Part shown: positions 40,395-49,302 of the stretch, one piece after another
Layout of the letters: every line of letters starts with the position of its first letter
Numbering within the stretch: the stretch's first letter is position 1
Source of the DNA: PALSA-1335 sp965231025
Lineage (GTDB): Bacteria > Patescibacteriota > Gracilibacteria > UBA1369
Direction: 5' to 3'
NCBI GenBank assembly: GCA_965231025.1
Contig: OZ246407.1
Coordinates: 1,426,001-1,490,000, forward strand
Length of the DNA: 64,000 nucleotides
Made by a program: the position numbers and the translations under genes
Notes under the pieces: model-generated
Told to the model about the DNA's origin: nothing
The model's database searches: none
The model's input: only the letters and a program-made list of their open reading frames with translations

Positions 40395-41219
40395 GTGATC
40401 GGTGTATTTGATTCGGGGTACGGGGGGCTGACGATCCTAAAAGACTTTCTGAAGGATCTTCCGGAATACGACTATATGTACCTGGGCGACAACGCCCGGG
40501 CCCCCTACGGGAACCGCAGCACGGAAACCCTCATCGGGTTCGCGGAACAGGCGGTGGAGTACCTGTTTGACCAGGGGTGCGCCCTGATTATCATCGCCTG
40601 CAACACGGCGTCATCAAACGTGCTGAGGCATCTTCAGGAAAAATATCTGCGTAAACCCGGCGTCACGAACCGGAAAATTCTGGGCGTCATCAAACCGCAG
40701 GTCGAAGCAGCGGTGAAGATTTCAAAAACCGGGAAAATCGGCGTGGTCGGAACCCGCAGCACCATTGAAAGCAAAAGTTTCGACGTTGAACTCACAAACC
40801 TCCGCCCGGACGTTGAGGTGGCCAAACAGGCCTGCCCTCTGCTGGTTCCGCTCATCGAAGAGCACTGGCACAAACGGCCGGAAACCAAAATGGTGCTGAA
40901 AAAATATCTCCGCTCACTGAAAACCCACAATGTGGATACGCTCGTACTGGCGTGCACCCACTACCCGTTTCTGTACAAGGATTTTTGCCGGATCATGGGC
41001 AAGAACGTTCACGTGCTCAATCCGGGCCCGATACTTTCCGCTAGCCTGAAAAACTACCTCGAACGCCACCCGGAAATTGAAAAAGAGCTCACGAAAAAGG
41101 GAAAACGCGTGTATCTCACCACCAACGATCCAAAGAAATTCCAGAAAATGGGAAGTGAATTTCTGGAGCACCGGCTCGGAGAAGTGAGACACATTGATCT
41201 GACATCCACAAATCCATAA
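40395..41219 (+). CDS. murI: Glutamate racemase
   Basis: Cofactor-independent racemase that supplies D-glutamate for peptidoglycan. The 274 residues begin from GTG with IGVFDSGYGGLTILKDF, then YLGDNARAPYGNRS, IIACNTASSNVLR with the first catalytic Cys, and VLACTHYPFL with the second catalytic Cys near residue 190. Both Cys and the paired Asp/His are intact. It gives the D-Glu expected by the MurD at 2129. The PAP2/kinase fusion gene follows after 9 bases, so they are probably one operon. Confidence 0.95.
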   Translation: MIGVFDSGYGGLTILKDFLKDLPEYDYMYLGDNARAPYGNRSTETLIGFAEQAVEYLFDQGCALIIIACNTASSNVLRHLQEKYLRKPGVTNRKILGVIKPQVEAAVKISKTGKIGVVGTRSTIESKSFDVELTNLRPDVEVAKQACPLLVPLIEEHWHKRPETKMVLKKYLRSLKTHNVDTLVLACTHYPFLYKDFCRIMGKNVHVLNPGPILSASLKNYLERHPEIEKELTKKGKRVYLTTNDPKKFQKMGSEFLEHRLGEVRHIDLTSTNP

Positions 41220-41228
41220 GCGGGAAAC

Positions 41229-42434
41229 ATGTTTGCAGCGCTCAGAAGATATTTTGTGAAACCGATCTTCTCCGCCGGAGAAAAATGGTGGTTCCTGGCG
41301 GGGCTTTTGGCGCTGTACGCTGCGCTTTTTGGGGATGACGCGATATTGAAAACCGTCGGGGCTCTGCGCGTGTATCCGCTGGATTCATTCATGCTGTTCA
41401 TGACGGATTTTGGGATGCTTTTTTGTCTCATCGTGCTGTTGCTCTACCTTATCAACGGGAAAAAACTGAGGGATATTGTGCTGATGGCGCTCACAGGGGC
41501 GTCGGCGCTGGAAATCAGTTATCTGGCAAAAGTCATGTTCCAAACACCGCGGCCATACGCCGCCGCCGTGGTGGCAACCATCCCGCTCACCCAGGCGTCC
41601 GGGTTTTCCATGCCGAGCCTCCACACGGCTTTTTGCTTTTCGCTCTGGCCGTTTTTGCACCGGATCTTTCCCACCAAAAAGCTGCAGATTTTGGGAAAAG
41701 TGATCATTATTACCATCGCGCTCAGCCGACTGTACCTGGGTGTCCACTACATGAGCGACCTTATTTTAGGCGGGATGATAGGGTACGCGGCGGCGAGGTT
41801 CTGGATCTATCTGGAGGAGGAACACAAAATCCTGGAATGGTTCGTGTTTCACGTGAAGGACAAACTGGAATTAAGAAGGCAGGTGGCCCATCTGGTGACC
41901 GGAGTTACCATCGTCTTTTTGCTGAAACTGCAGCTGCTGAACGAACAGATACTTTTCTGGGTGCTGATTCTGGGCGGACTGCTTTCCATCCTCATCCGTT
42001 TTTACCGGATTCCGCTCATCGACCGCATACTGCTGTTCTTTGAAAGGCCGGAAGACCTGAAAAGTTTCCCCGGAAAGGGCTCGTTCTTCCTGGTACTCGG
42101 CTCCCTGCTGGCTCTTCAGTTTTTCCCGCGTGAAATAGCCCTCGCGGCCATTACCATTATGGCGGTCGGAGATGCCATTACCACGGTCATCGGTACCTAT
42201 TTCGGGAAAATAAAAAACCCGCTGAATCCCAAAAAACACCTGGAAGGTACGGCACTGGCCATCGTTGCATCAACATTCGCCGCCTTCTTTTTTGTACCCT
42301 TTCCGATTGCATTTTTCGGCAGCGTTGCCGGAATGATTTTTGAGTCCATAACGGTGAGATACATAAGCCAGATTGTCGATGACAACGTGGTGATTCCGGT
42401 GGTCGCGGGACTGGTGATGACCCTTTTGAGTTAA
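41229..42434 (+). CDS. PAP2 phosphatase fused to a dolichol-kinase-like domain
   Basis: A 401-residue membrane protein that joins two lipid enzymes. Residues 1-200 are a PAP2 phosphatase: KVMFQTPRPYAAA (K......RP), SMPSLHTAF (PSGH-like, here PSLH) and SRLYLGVHYMSDLILG (SR......H...D). Residues 215-400 resemble the SEC59/dolichol kinase and phosphatidate cytidylyltransferase-like family (RRQVAHLVTG, AVGDAITTVIGTYFGKIKNPLNPKKHLEGTALAI). One half removes and the other may add phosphate on a polyprenol or diacylglycerol. Follows murI by 9 bases, so undecaprenol-phosphate handling is a reasonable inference. The family order is unusual and is noted in the findings. Confidence 0.8.
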   Translation: MFAALRRYFVKPIFSAGEKWWFLAGLLALYAALFGDDAILKTVGALRVYPLDSFMLFMTDFGMLFCLIVLLLYLINGKKLRDIVLMALTGASALEISYLAKVMFQTPRPYAAAVVATIPLTQASGFSMPSLHTAFCFSLWPFLHRIFPTKKLQILGKVIIITIALSRLYLGVHYMSDLILGGMIGYAAARFWIYLEEEHKILEWFVFHVKDKLELRRQVAHLVTGVTIVFLLKLQLLNEQILFWVLILGGLLSILIRFYRIPLIDRILLFFERPEDLKSFPGKGSFFLVLGSLLALQFFPREIALAAITIMAVGDAITTVIGTYFGKIKNPLNPKKHLEGTALAIVASTFAAFFFVPFPIAFFGSVAGMIFESITVRYISQIVDDNVVIPVVAGLVMTLLS

Positions 42435-42450
42435 TGGCGGATCTTCACAC

Positions 42451-42652
42451 GTGAATTGCGAAAGTCGGGATTTGCCAAATGCAAGCCGTACCCTGCACTT
42501 CTGAAGACATCTGCAGAGCGCAGCCGGCCGATGGATCATGCATCCGGAGGCCTTCACGAGGGCGTACATGTTAGCCCGAGTGAACCGCGAAGCGTTCTTC
42601 AGAAGTGCAGGGTACGGCTTGCAGACACGAAAAATTGACTTTCACAATTCAG
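42451..42652. repeat. Long inverted repeat (57-base arms) between genes
   Basis: Left arm 42451-42507 and right arm 42596-42652. The inner 27 bp (42481-42507, complementary to 42596-42622) match perfectly, the outer 15 bp differ at one site, and the 14 bases between have diverged but kept length. The loop is about 88 bases. Could be a structured RNA, a cruciform or the ends of a small mobile element. The only coding sequence nearby is the small gene at 42723. Confidence 0.85.
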
Positions 42653-42722
42653 GTGTAAACGGCTTGACGGTATACATAAGCCGTGGTTTACTGTGCCCCC
42701 GAAAGTATTGTTTCAACAACAT

Positions 42723-42959
42723 ATGGGACCTCATCAAAAACACGCGCCCGGCACAGTAGGAGAGGAATGGGAAAGCGAATTAAGCCGTGAATGGGAAGAA
42801 CCCGGAGAGTTTCTCGCCGGTATGCGCCGGCAGTCACGTACCGGAATGGAAAGCTTTTTCCGTGAACAACACGAGTTGGATCACATTATTTCCGCTTCCA
42901 GTCCGCAAAACGCTCCCGGAAACCTAGAAGCCCAAGGGTGCGACGCCGAGGAGGAATAA
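42723..42959 (+). CDS. Small acidic protein, unrecognised
   Basis: A 78-residue polar protein rich in Glu, Gln, His and Ser (GEEWESELSREWEEPGEFLAGMRRQSRTGMESFFREQHELDHIISAS) with an amphipathic helix in the middle and an acidic tail. No membrane segment. A TTGACG box at about 42664 and a weak TTTACT at 42687 may form its promoter, which lies just past the inverted repeat. Start is the ATG at 42723; a GTG at 42693 is possible. It converges on guaA, 9 bases stop to stop. Nothing identifies its role; it may not be a real gene. Confidence 0.4.
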   Translation: MGPHQKHAPGTVGEEWESELSREWEEPGEFLAGMRRQSRTGMESFFREQHELDHIISASSPQNAPGNLEAQGCDAEEE

Positions 42960-42968
42960 TCGTCATCG

Positions 42969-44783
42969 TCATTCCCACTCTATCGTACCGGGAGGTTTAT
43001 TCGTGACATCGTAGAATACGGCGGTAACGCCGGGTATTTCATAAATCCTGTCCGCCAGAGCTTTAAGGAGTTTCTGATCCATGCGGAAGAAGCTCGCGGT
43101 CATCGCCTCTTCCGAACTCACCGGGCGCAGCACGATGGACTCCCCGCTTTCGCGGTTCACGCTTAACGGAAGCAGGACGGTGGGAAACTGCCAGATATCG
43201 CGCTGCAGGTTATTGTTCACCAGGAATTCGGAAACGATGGCGTCGGCTTTTTGCAACAGTCCGATCCGGTCCGGGGTCAGGTATTTCGTCTGGGTCTTGA
43301 GAGTATCGATTTTATTCGGAGCGATGGTGAGCACCACGCGGTTGATCTCCTTAAACTGGTTAATCAACTCCGTGGCCAGCCTGTCGAGCGTGTCAAAATT
43401 ACACGACTCAACGGCACCCATCAGCGCGAGCGGATGCCGGTAGGTGCGGTAATCCCCCTGGACGCCGACACTCTGGATAGGCAGAATTTTGCAGGAGAGT
43501 TTGTGGGGTTTTAAAATCTCATCGATCTTTTTCTCGATCATGGGGGAGTGTTCAGGGTATTTTTCCTCATGGGCGCACAAACAGCGGACGGCGAGCCCCG
43601 GCCCCGGGAAGGGATGCCGCCACACCATCGCGGAAGGAAGACCGAGTTTTTCTCCGACCTCGCGGACTTCGTCTTTGTAGAGCTGGGCGAGCGGCTCAAT
43701 AATACGGCCCTTTTTCATGAGTTCTTCAATTTGCGGAACACGGTTGTGGTGCGTCTTGATTTTGGCTGCATGCCGCGTGCCGCCGGTCTCAATGGTGTCC
43801 GGATAGATCGTTCCCTGGCCGAGCAGCCAGTCATCGGGATTCAGATTCAGTTCCCCTACGACATCCTGCTGCACTTCAAGAAACAGATCGCCGATGATTT
43901 TTCGCTTGGCCTCCGGATCATATTTTTCCTTCAGGGAATCGAAATATCTTTTGCTTTCGTTCCGGATATGCAGATTGGCAAACCCCAGTTCCTTCAGCGC
44001 GTTTCCCACCTGTTCACGCTCGTTCAGGCGCAGAAAACCGGTGTCCACGAACAGGCCGTACACGCGGTCCGGTCCGAGAGCCTTTTCCAGAAGCGCGAAC
44101 GCCACGGTGGAATCAACTCCACCGCTCACCATCATAAACACCTTTTTATCGCCCACCTTGGCGCGGATCGCTTCGATCTCCTGAGCGATAAAATCGTCGA
44201 TTTTCCAGCTGTACTCAACCCCGCAGAGATCGAGGAAATTCTTTAATATCTTCATGCCGTGGACGGTATGAACCACCTCCACGTGAAACTGAAACCCGTA
44301 AAAGTTCTTCGAAAAATTGGCGATCGCGGCGTTTTCACCCGGCGATTCGCCGATCACTTCATAGCCGGGAGGAAGCTCCTTGACGGAGTCTCCGTGGCTC
44401 ATCCATACGATTTCCGTCGGACCAAGATCCTTAAAAACCCCCTCGGCCTTCAGCACCTTCATTTCGGTTAATCCAAATTCGCGCACATGCGCGGGTTCGA
44501 CCTTCGCGCCCTGGATGTAAGCCAAAAGCTGATGACCGTAACAGATACCCAAAATAGGAATCCCCAGATCCAGAATCTTGGGATCGCACTTCACCGAGTC
44601 GTGTTCATAGACGCTTTGAGGTCCGCCCGAAAAAATAATTCCCTTATATCCGCGGAGTTTTTCCGCCGGGGTTTCTCCGTCAAAAATCTCGCTGTACGCC
44701 CCGAGCCTGCGGACCCGGTTGGCAATCAGGTGGGCGTACTGTCCTCCAAAATCTAATACGGCAATCTTGTCCATTGCGGACAT
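42969..44783 (-). CDS. guaA: GMP synthase (glutamine-hydrolysing), long form
   Basis: Converts XMP to GMP using glutamine and ATP. The 604 residues comprise an N-terminal class I glutamine amidotransferase (LDFGGQYAHLI, catalytic Cys in GICYGHQLLAY, FQFHVEVVHT), an ATP pyrophosphatase domain (FMMVSGGVDSTVAFALL) and an enlarged C-terminal dimerisation domain (HPLALMGAVESCNFDTLDRL to GTIEWE). It is about 80 residues longer than the E. coli enzyme, with the extra length in the C-terminal part, which resembles the longer domain of some eukaryotic and bacterial forms. An ATG at 44774 (MDKIAVLDFG) is an equally good start. Confidence 0.93.
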   Translation of the reverse strand: MSAMDKIAVLDFGGQYAHLIANRVRRLGAYSEIFDGETPAEKLRGYKGIIFSGGPQSVYEHDSVKCDPKILDLGIPILGICYGHQLLAYIQGAKVEPAHVREFGLTEMKVLKAEGVFKDLGPTEIVWMSHGDSVKELPPGYEVIGESPGENAAIANFSKNFYGFQFHVEVVHTVHGMKILKNFLDLCGVEYSWKIDDFIAQEIEAIRAKVGDKKVFMMVSGGVDSTVAFALLEKALGPDRVYGLFVDTGFLRLNEREQVGNALKELGFANLHIRNESKRYFDSLKEKYDPEAKRKIIGDLFLEVQQDVVGELNLNPDDWLLGQGTIYPDTIETGGTRHAAKIKTHHNRVPQIEELMKKGRIIEPLAQLYKDEVREVGEKLGLPSAMVWRHPFPGPGLAVRCLCAHEEKYPEHSPMIEKKIDEILKPHKLSCKILPIQSVGVQGDYRTYRHPLALMGAVESCNFDTLDRLATELINQFKEINRVVLTIAPNKIDTLKTQTKYLTPDRIGLLQKADAIVSEFLVNNNLQRDIWQFPTVLLPLSVNRESGESIVLRPVSSEEAMTASFFRMDQKLLKALADRIYEIPGVTAVFYDVTNKPPGTIEWE

Positions 44784-44816
44784 TGTAGTGGATGGGATTT
44801 AAACCCACAAGGAGGT

Positions 44817-44844
44817 TTGACATCCGGTGATTTAGGGTTAAAAT
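44817..44844 (+). promoter_or_regulatory. Promoter of the gene at 44872
   Basis: TTGACA (44817-44822), 16 bases, TAAAAT (44839-44844, 5 of 6). Divergent from guaA. Predicted start near 44851 leaves about 20 bases before the ATG. Confidence 0.65.
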
Positions 44845-44871
44845 GGCACTCCTTATCTTTGAGAATTATCG

Positions 44872-45360
44872 ATGAATGACCGTATGGAAGGCGTTCCACC
44901 GGGGAAAACACTCTTCGAAGCACTTGGAAAAAGTGTTCAGGAAGTGGTCGTCCACAAAATCAAGGGATCAAAATTCGGGCTGAGGCTCGCAACGATCTAT
45001 TTGGGGAACTACACAGACATGACGGATATCCTGGATCATCCGGAACTGGTTGAAGTCGGCGCGAACGTGATCATGGCGCAGCCCGACGACGCGGGCAGGT
45101 TGCAAACCATCATCTCGATCGGAAACGACATGAGGATTTTTTTGGCGCTGATTTCTGAAGCACAGCGAACGGATGACCGCATCAAGGTTTTTCCGGAAGA
45201 GAAAATTGCGGAAGTGCTGGGGAAAATCATGGAAAAGGCAAAAGAAAGAAACCGGGACATGGAAATCCGGGAGCCGGTAGAAGGGGTCAGGGCGATGGTG
45301 TATGCGGACTTGGCGGCACGGCTCACCTTCGATTTTAATTCAACCTCTGAACGACGGTGA
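44872..45360 (+). CDS. Unrecognised soluble protein
   Basis: A 162-residue protein with alternating strands and helices (KTLFEALGKSVQEVVVHKIKGSKFGLRLATIYLG; ILDHPELVEVGANVIMAQPDDAGRLQTIISIGNDMRIFLALISEAQ) and a charged helix KIMEKAKERNRDMEI. No membrane segment and no catalytic signature. It has a near-consensus promoter. Its last 26 bases overlap the end of the DUF4012 gene on the opposite strand, so the two transcripts are convergent and partly complementary. Family not recognised. Confidence 0.55.
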   Translation: MNDRMEGVPPGKTLFEALGKSVQEVVVHKIKGSKFGLRLATIYLGNYTDMTDILDHPELVEVGANVIMAQPDDAGRLQTIISIGNDMRIFLALISEAQRTDDRIKVFPEEKIAEVLGKIMEKAKERNRDMEIREPVEGVRAMVYADLAARLTFDFNSTSERR

Positions 45361-47086
45361 TGGTCCTGGGATTCGGCACGACAATATTCCCGTGGGCGTC
45401 GCTGAGGTTTTTCATCGTCACCTGGTAAAACTCGCCCGACTGCTTGGTCATATTCTTCGTATGAAGGATAACGGCCTTGCCCTGGTGCTCTATCCTTTCA
45501 ATCTGAAGGTAGTCGGTGGATTCGGGGTGCTTGGTATTCAGATCCTTGAGCTCATAATTAAGCGGGTCTTCGGCCGAATCGTTGCTCACGTTTTCATTGA
45601 AAACGATCGTGATCCTGTTCATCCCTTCAATGGCCTGGTAAATGATGTTTGGGGGAAGCTTGTCCGGAAGAATTTTCAGGTAGAGAGAAACGTCGGAAAT
45701 CATTTCACGCTGGTAAACCCCCACATTTTCCCGCGGGGTAAAATGCGGACTGGCCACTGTAGAGCCCTGGGGAGCCTCGAACAGCACTGTGTAATAATCC
45801 TGGTCGGTGCCGGACTGTTTTGGAATATACAACTGATATTCATCCTTTTTCAGAACATTGTCCGGAAGTTTGTACTGGTAGGTGAGCCGTGTTCCTTCGC
45901 CGGGACTCAGGCGCACCACGTTGCCAAAAACCGTGTAGGCTCCGTCATCCTTCTGCCACAAACTCTTGGGGTTTTCGCTCTCCGCGTCCATCAATTTTGA
46001 ACCGCGCGGAACATACGTTCTGAAGAACCCGGTATATTCGCCGTTCATCGGGACATCCTCGACGCCATAATGATCAATATCGACGGTCACCTCGGCCACA
46101 AGATCCTTTTTCCCTGTCTCGGCATTGTCCTCGACTTTAACATGGTATTTTACCTGCCGCCGGATGTAGCGGTCGGATTTCATGCCTCCAAGATTTGCCT
46201 CAACCACGGCCAAAAAATCACCGTTCATGCTCTGCGGCCATTGCCCGGACCAGCTGTTGTCCATCGCCAGTTTTTGCAAAGAACTGTTCGTGAAATAGAG
46301 CTGAATCTCCTTGGTGGCCAGACTGTGCACGATGGTGTCGCTCACGTTCCGCAATTTCAGCGGACTGAACACCATCTTCTTGATGAGCCTCTGGGCAAAG
46401 TCTTTCAGGACGTTTTTTCGGTTCTGCAGATCCTCCACGTTATGCCGGTCCACATTGTTGACTTCGTGCTCAAGCATGCCGAACAGGGTATCCTTGCCGA
46501 AGATTTTTCCGTTCACCTCCAGCGGCCCCACCGCGGCCAAAAGATCTTCCATAAAGGAGTAGTTCACGGCGATGACCCCGTCGATCTGCGTATCCGGCTT
46601 GGTCAATGTGAACATCCGGATAAGCTCCTTGGCGCTGTTTGCATAATCAGGGTCATAATTGGCGTCGCGGAAGGTGTAGCCCTGATACCACTTGTCCGCC
46701 AGCAGCTGTTTCATGGGGTAGGGCGGCTCCTGATATGGATGGTCGTCCACGTCGCCGTACACGTCCTGGATATCGACACCGGTAAAAAATCCGTATCGAA
46801 ATTTGGCAATCCCAAAAGCCGACACAAATCCGCCGGCAGGACGCAATTCATTATTGTTTTGAAAAACCACGAGATAGTTCCTTGAACCGAAAGGGAACCC
46901 GGTAAGCTCGCCGTAGTAAGGTAAAAACGCCCGCAGACTGCTCAGTGAAGAGAGAATATAGAGTACAAGAAACAAGAGAAAAGCCCCAAGCCCCAAAAGC
47001 CAGGGATGTTTTTTCCTCGGTTTGCCCGGAACCCCGTGGAATACGTTTTGTAACTTCGTTTGAAGTTGTTGCCACAGGTTGGCCAT
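45335..47086 (-). CDS. DUF4012 family membrane-anchored protein
   Basis: A 583-residue protein with one membrane helix near residues 28-52 after a short basic cytoplasmic head, then a large extracellular domain. RNYLVVFQNNNELRPAGGFVSAFGIAKFRYG is the DUF4012 hallmark, followed by the DVYGDVDDHPYQEPPYPMKQLL segment and a beta-rich C-terminal half. DUF4012 proteins are frequent in CPR and actinobacterial genomes and are thought to act at the cell surface, sometimes beside glycan export genes; function is not established. It follows lysS by 10 bases on the same strand. No lipobox or sortase motif is present. Confidence 0.88.
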   Translation of the reverse strand: MANLWQQLQTKLQNVFHGVPGKPRKKHPWLLGLGAFLLFLVLYILSSLSSLRAFLPYYGELTGFPFGSRNYLVVFQNNNELRPAGGFVSAFGIAKFRYGFFTGVDIQDVYGDVDDHPYQEPPYPMKQLLADKWYQGYTFRDANYDPDYANSAKELIRMFTLTKPDTQIDGVIAVNYSFMEDLLAAVGPLEVNGKIFGKDTLFGMLEHEVNNVDRHNVEDLQNRKNVLKDFAQRLIKKMVFSPLKLRNVSDTIVHSLATKEIQLYFTNSSLQKLAMDNSWSGQWPQSMNGDFLAVVEANLGGMKSDRYIRRQVKYHVKVEDNAETGKKDLVAEVTVDIDHYGVEDVPMNGEYTGFFRTYVPRGSKLMDAESENPKSLWQKDDGAYTVFGNVVRLSPGEGTRLTYQYKLPDNVLKKDEYQLYIPKQSGTDQDYYTVLFEAPQGSTVASPHFTPRENVGVYQREMISDVSLYLKILPDKLPPNIIYQAIEGMNRITIVFNENVSNDSAEDPLNYELKDLNTKHPESTDYLQIERIEHQGKAVILHTKNMTKQSGEFYQVTMKNLSDAHGNIVVPNPRTITVVQRLN

Positions 47087-47096
47087 AACAAAAAAA

Positions 47097-48629
47097 TTAA
47101 ACCTCGGGACGCATAAGCGGGAACAGCACGGTGTCCTTCAGGTTGTCCTGATTGGTGAGCAGAGCCACAAAACGGTCTATGCCCATGCCCCAGCCGGAAA
47201 TCGGAGGCATGCCATGCTCCATGGCCAGCAGATAATCTTCATCCATCGGCATGGCCTCTTCGTCGCCCGCGGCTTTTGCCGAAGCCTGGCGCACCAGACG
47301 TTCCCGCTGGTCGAGCGGGTCCACGAGCTCAGAATAGGCGTTCACGATCTCCCATGAGTTCACCAGCAGCTGAAACGTGTCCGCCAGCCGCGGGTCGGCA
47401 TCGTTTCTCCGAGCGAGCGGTTTGGTGTCCACCGGATGCTGGATCACGAAGCAAGGCTGGAGAAGCGAAGGCCTGGAAACCTTTTTATAGAGGGCATCGC
47501 AGAGGTTGCCGTACCCCATCGTTTCGGCTTTTTCGATGACGATTTTTTTCTTCTTCGTTTGCGCGCGCAAAGCATCCGCGTCGCCGTACGAATCAAGAAT
47601 ATTAATGCCGGAATCTTTTTCGATCAGTTCCACAAACTTCAGTCTCGGCCAGGGCGGGGTGAAATCAATGATCTGTTCTTTGCCGTCCCGGTCTCTGCAG
47701 GAAACCTTCAGATCACCTTTCAGCGCTTTCAAAACTTCAACAATAAGTTTCTCGGTAAAGTCCATGTTGTCCTCATAGTTCCAGTACGCGCCGTAATACT
47801 CCAGCATGGTAAACTCCTGGAGGTGCGAAGGATCCATGCCTTCATTGCGGAAACATTTGGCGAATTCATACACGCGGTCAAACCCGCCCACAATCGCGCG
47901 TTTCAAAAAAGTTTCGGGGGCGATGCGGAGGTTCAGCAAAATGTCCAGCGCGTTATGGTGGGTCGAAAAAGGCTTTGCGGCAGCCCCGGAAGGGATGCTG
48001 GTCAAAATCGGAGTTTCAACTTCAATAAAACCGTTCTTGTCCAAAAACGAGCGCATCGAAGTGATGAGCCGGGTCCTGAACAAAAATCTTTCGTACGTCT
48101 CCGGGTTGGCGATCAGATCCAGGTACCGTTTGCGGTATTTGGTCTCCTGGTCGGCGAGTCCGTGGAACTTTTCCGGCAGCGGACGAAGGGTTTTGCCCAA
48201 TAATACGTACTCCTTTACCAGAAGCGTCAGCTCGCCGTGCTTGGTGATGAACAGTTCTCCGGTCACTCCCAAAAAGTCCGCCATGTCGATTTTCCGCAGC
48301 ATTTTGTACTTGTCCGCACCGATAAAATCACTCATGAACGCGATCTGGATTTTGCCGGTGTGATCCTGGAGCTGGGCAAACGTCAGCTTCCCATGCGGAC
48401 GCATCAACACCAGCCGGCCATTCAATTTATAAGCAGGATCAGGGTCGGCGGTGATCTCCTCAAGTGCACGGGGTGTTTTTCCTTCGTACTCTTTGCGGAC
48501 CTGGGCAACGCTGTGGGTGCGCTCAAAGCGCTCAGGATAGGGCTGAATACCCATGGCGCGAAGCTCTTCCAGCTTCTTTTTTCTTTCGGCGAATTCATCG
48601 GTGACGGGAGGTTGTGGTTGGTGGTTCAT
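47097..48629 (-). CDS. lysS: Lysine-tRNA ligase, class II
   Basis: Charges tRNA-Lys. About 510 residues from the ATG at 48629. The N-terminal OB-fold anticodon domain covers residues 55-160 (GRLVLMRPHGKLTFAQLQDHTGKIQIAF), followed by class II motif 1 (KNGFIEVETPILT), motif 2 (RVYEFAKCFRNEGMDPSHLQEFTMLEYYGAY) and motif 3 (GWGMGIDRFVALLTNQDNLKDTVLFPLMRP). All three are intact. The frame extends nine codons further upstream, but the Met at 48629 starts the usual NHQP-type polar head. DUF4012 is encoded directly downstream on the same strand. Confidence 0.96.
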   Translation of the reverse strand: MNHQPQPPVTDEFAERKKKLEELRAMGIQPYPERFERTHSVAQVRKEYEGKTPRALEEITADPDPAYKLNGRLVLMRPHGKLTFAQLQDHTGKIQIAFMSDFIGADKYKMLRKIDMADFLGVTGELFITKHGELTLLVKEYVLLGKTLRPLPEKFHGLADQETKYRKRYLDLIANPETYERFLFRTRLITSMRSFLDKNGFIEVETPILTSIPSGAAAKPFSTHHNALDILLNLRIAPETFLKRAIVGGFDRVYEFAKCFRNEGMDPSHLQEFTMLEYYGAYWNYEDNMDFTEKLIVEVLKALKGDLKVSCRDRDGKEQIIDFTPPWPRLKFVELIEKDSGINILDSYGDADALRAQTKKKKIVIEKAETMGYGNLCDALYKKVSRPSLLQPCFVIQHPVDTKPLARRNDADPRLADTFQLLVNSWEIVNAYSELVDPLDQRERLVRQASAKAAGDEEAMPMDEDYLLAMEHGMPPISGWGMGIDRFVALLTNQDNLKDTVLFPLMRPEV

Positions 48630-48753
48630 AACAGTGCAGAAATACAGCCACCACACTCTAGCACAAGCCAGGCTTCCCTGGAAATCCCCGGAGAATCTTT
48701 TGACTTTTGGTCTTTCGCCGGGGTAGCCTACTCCCTATTTATAACATTTGAAG

Positions 48754-49302
48754 ATGCAAGGACCGTCAGAATCAAATGAAGGCGTACCAACACTCAGCCT
48801 CGCGGATTACATCAACAGGCTCGAAATTCATGACGCCCACTCAGACAGGCAACGCAGCCGTGGCCCGGAAACCCTTGAAGACGAATTTTACGGGCAGCTT
48901 GACGGATGGGAACCCGAAACCCACAGGTTTGTCCACGACATCGTCACCACGCGACTCGGGTTGCGTCTTTTCACCCGTGCGGTGCTGGACAGCGGCCCTA
49001 CCGGAGAAAAACGATTTTTAAACTCTCCCGAAGCCGTGGACTGCTATGAATTATGGATAAAATACGGTGAAAATATCGAAAAAATATATATCAACAGTAC
49101 CGACCGCGCCCTTGCACGGGAAATCCACGACGCCTTTTTCCGGCACCTCATGGAAACGGGGAATATACAGGAAACGATAAAGTGGCTTTTCTACCACAGC
49201 GAATACAGCGCAACACGATGCCAAAAGGACGCCTCGATTCCATTGATAGATTTCATGCCGAAATCCGCACGAATACTCGCACGGAAAATGGAAGGCGGTT
49301 AA
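48754..49302 (+). CDS. Unrecognised soluble protein
   Basis: A 182-residue acidic protein, mainly helical. The N-terminal 50 residues are polar; the core (ETHRFVHDIVTTRLGLRLFTRAVLDSG, AVDCYELWIKYGENIEKIYINSTDRALAREIHDAFFRHLMETGNIQETIKWLFYH) has regular amphipathic helices that look like a helical bundle. The ending SARILARKMEGG is basic. No membrane segment and no known motif. It is divergent from lysS and convergent with dnaB, with a 4-base overlap of stops. Start at the ATG 48754 rather than the TTG 48748. Family not recognised. Confidence 0.55.
   Translation: MQGPSESNEGVPTLSLADYINRLEIHDAHSDRQRSRGPETLEDEFYGQLDGWEPETHRFVHDIVTTRLGLRLFTRAVLDSGPTGEKRFLNSPEAVDCYELWIKYGENIEKIYINSTDRALAREIHDAFFRHLMETGNIQETIKWLFYHSEYSATRCQKDASIPLIDFMPKSARILARKMEGG

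Noticed and set aside
42451..42652. Integron attC site
   Set aside because: No GTTRRRY/RYYYAAC core pairs and no integrase nearby; the arms are too long and too perfect.
45302..46885. Plus-strand open frames at 45302-46000 and 46070-46885 opposite DUF4012
   Set aside because: Antisense shadows; the minus-strand DUF4012 protein has family motifs across the same region.
47436..48203. Plus-strand open frame of 255 codons opposite lysS
   Set aside because: All class II synthetase motifs are in the minus strand; this frame is a mirror effect.
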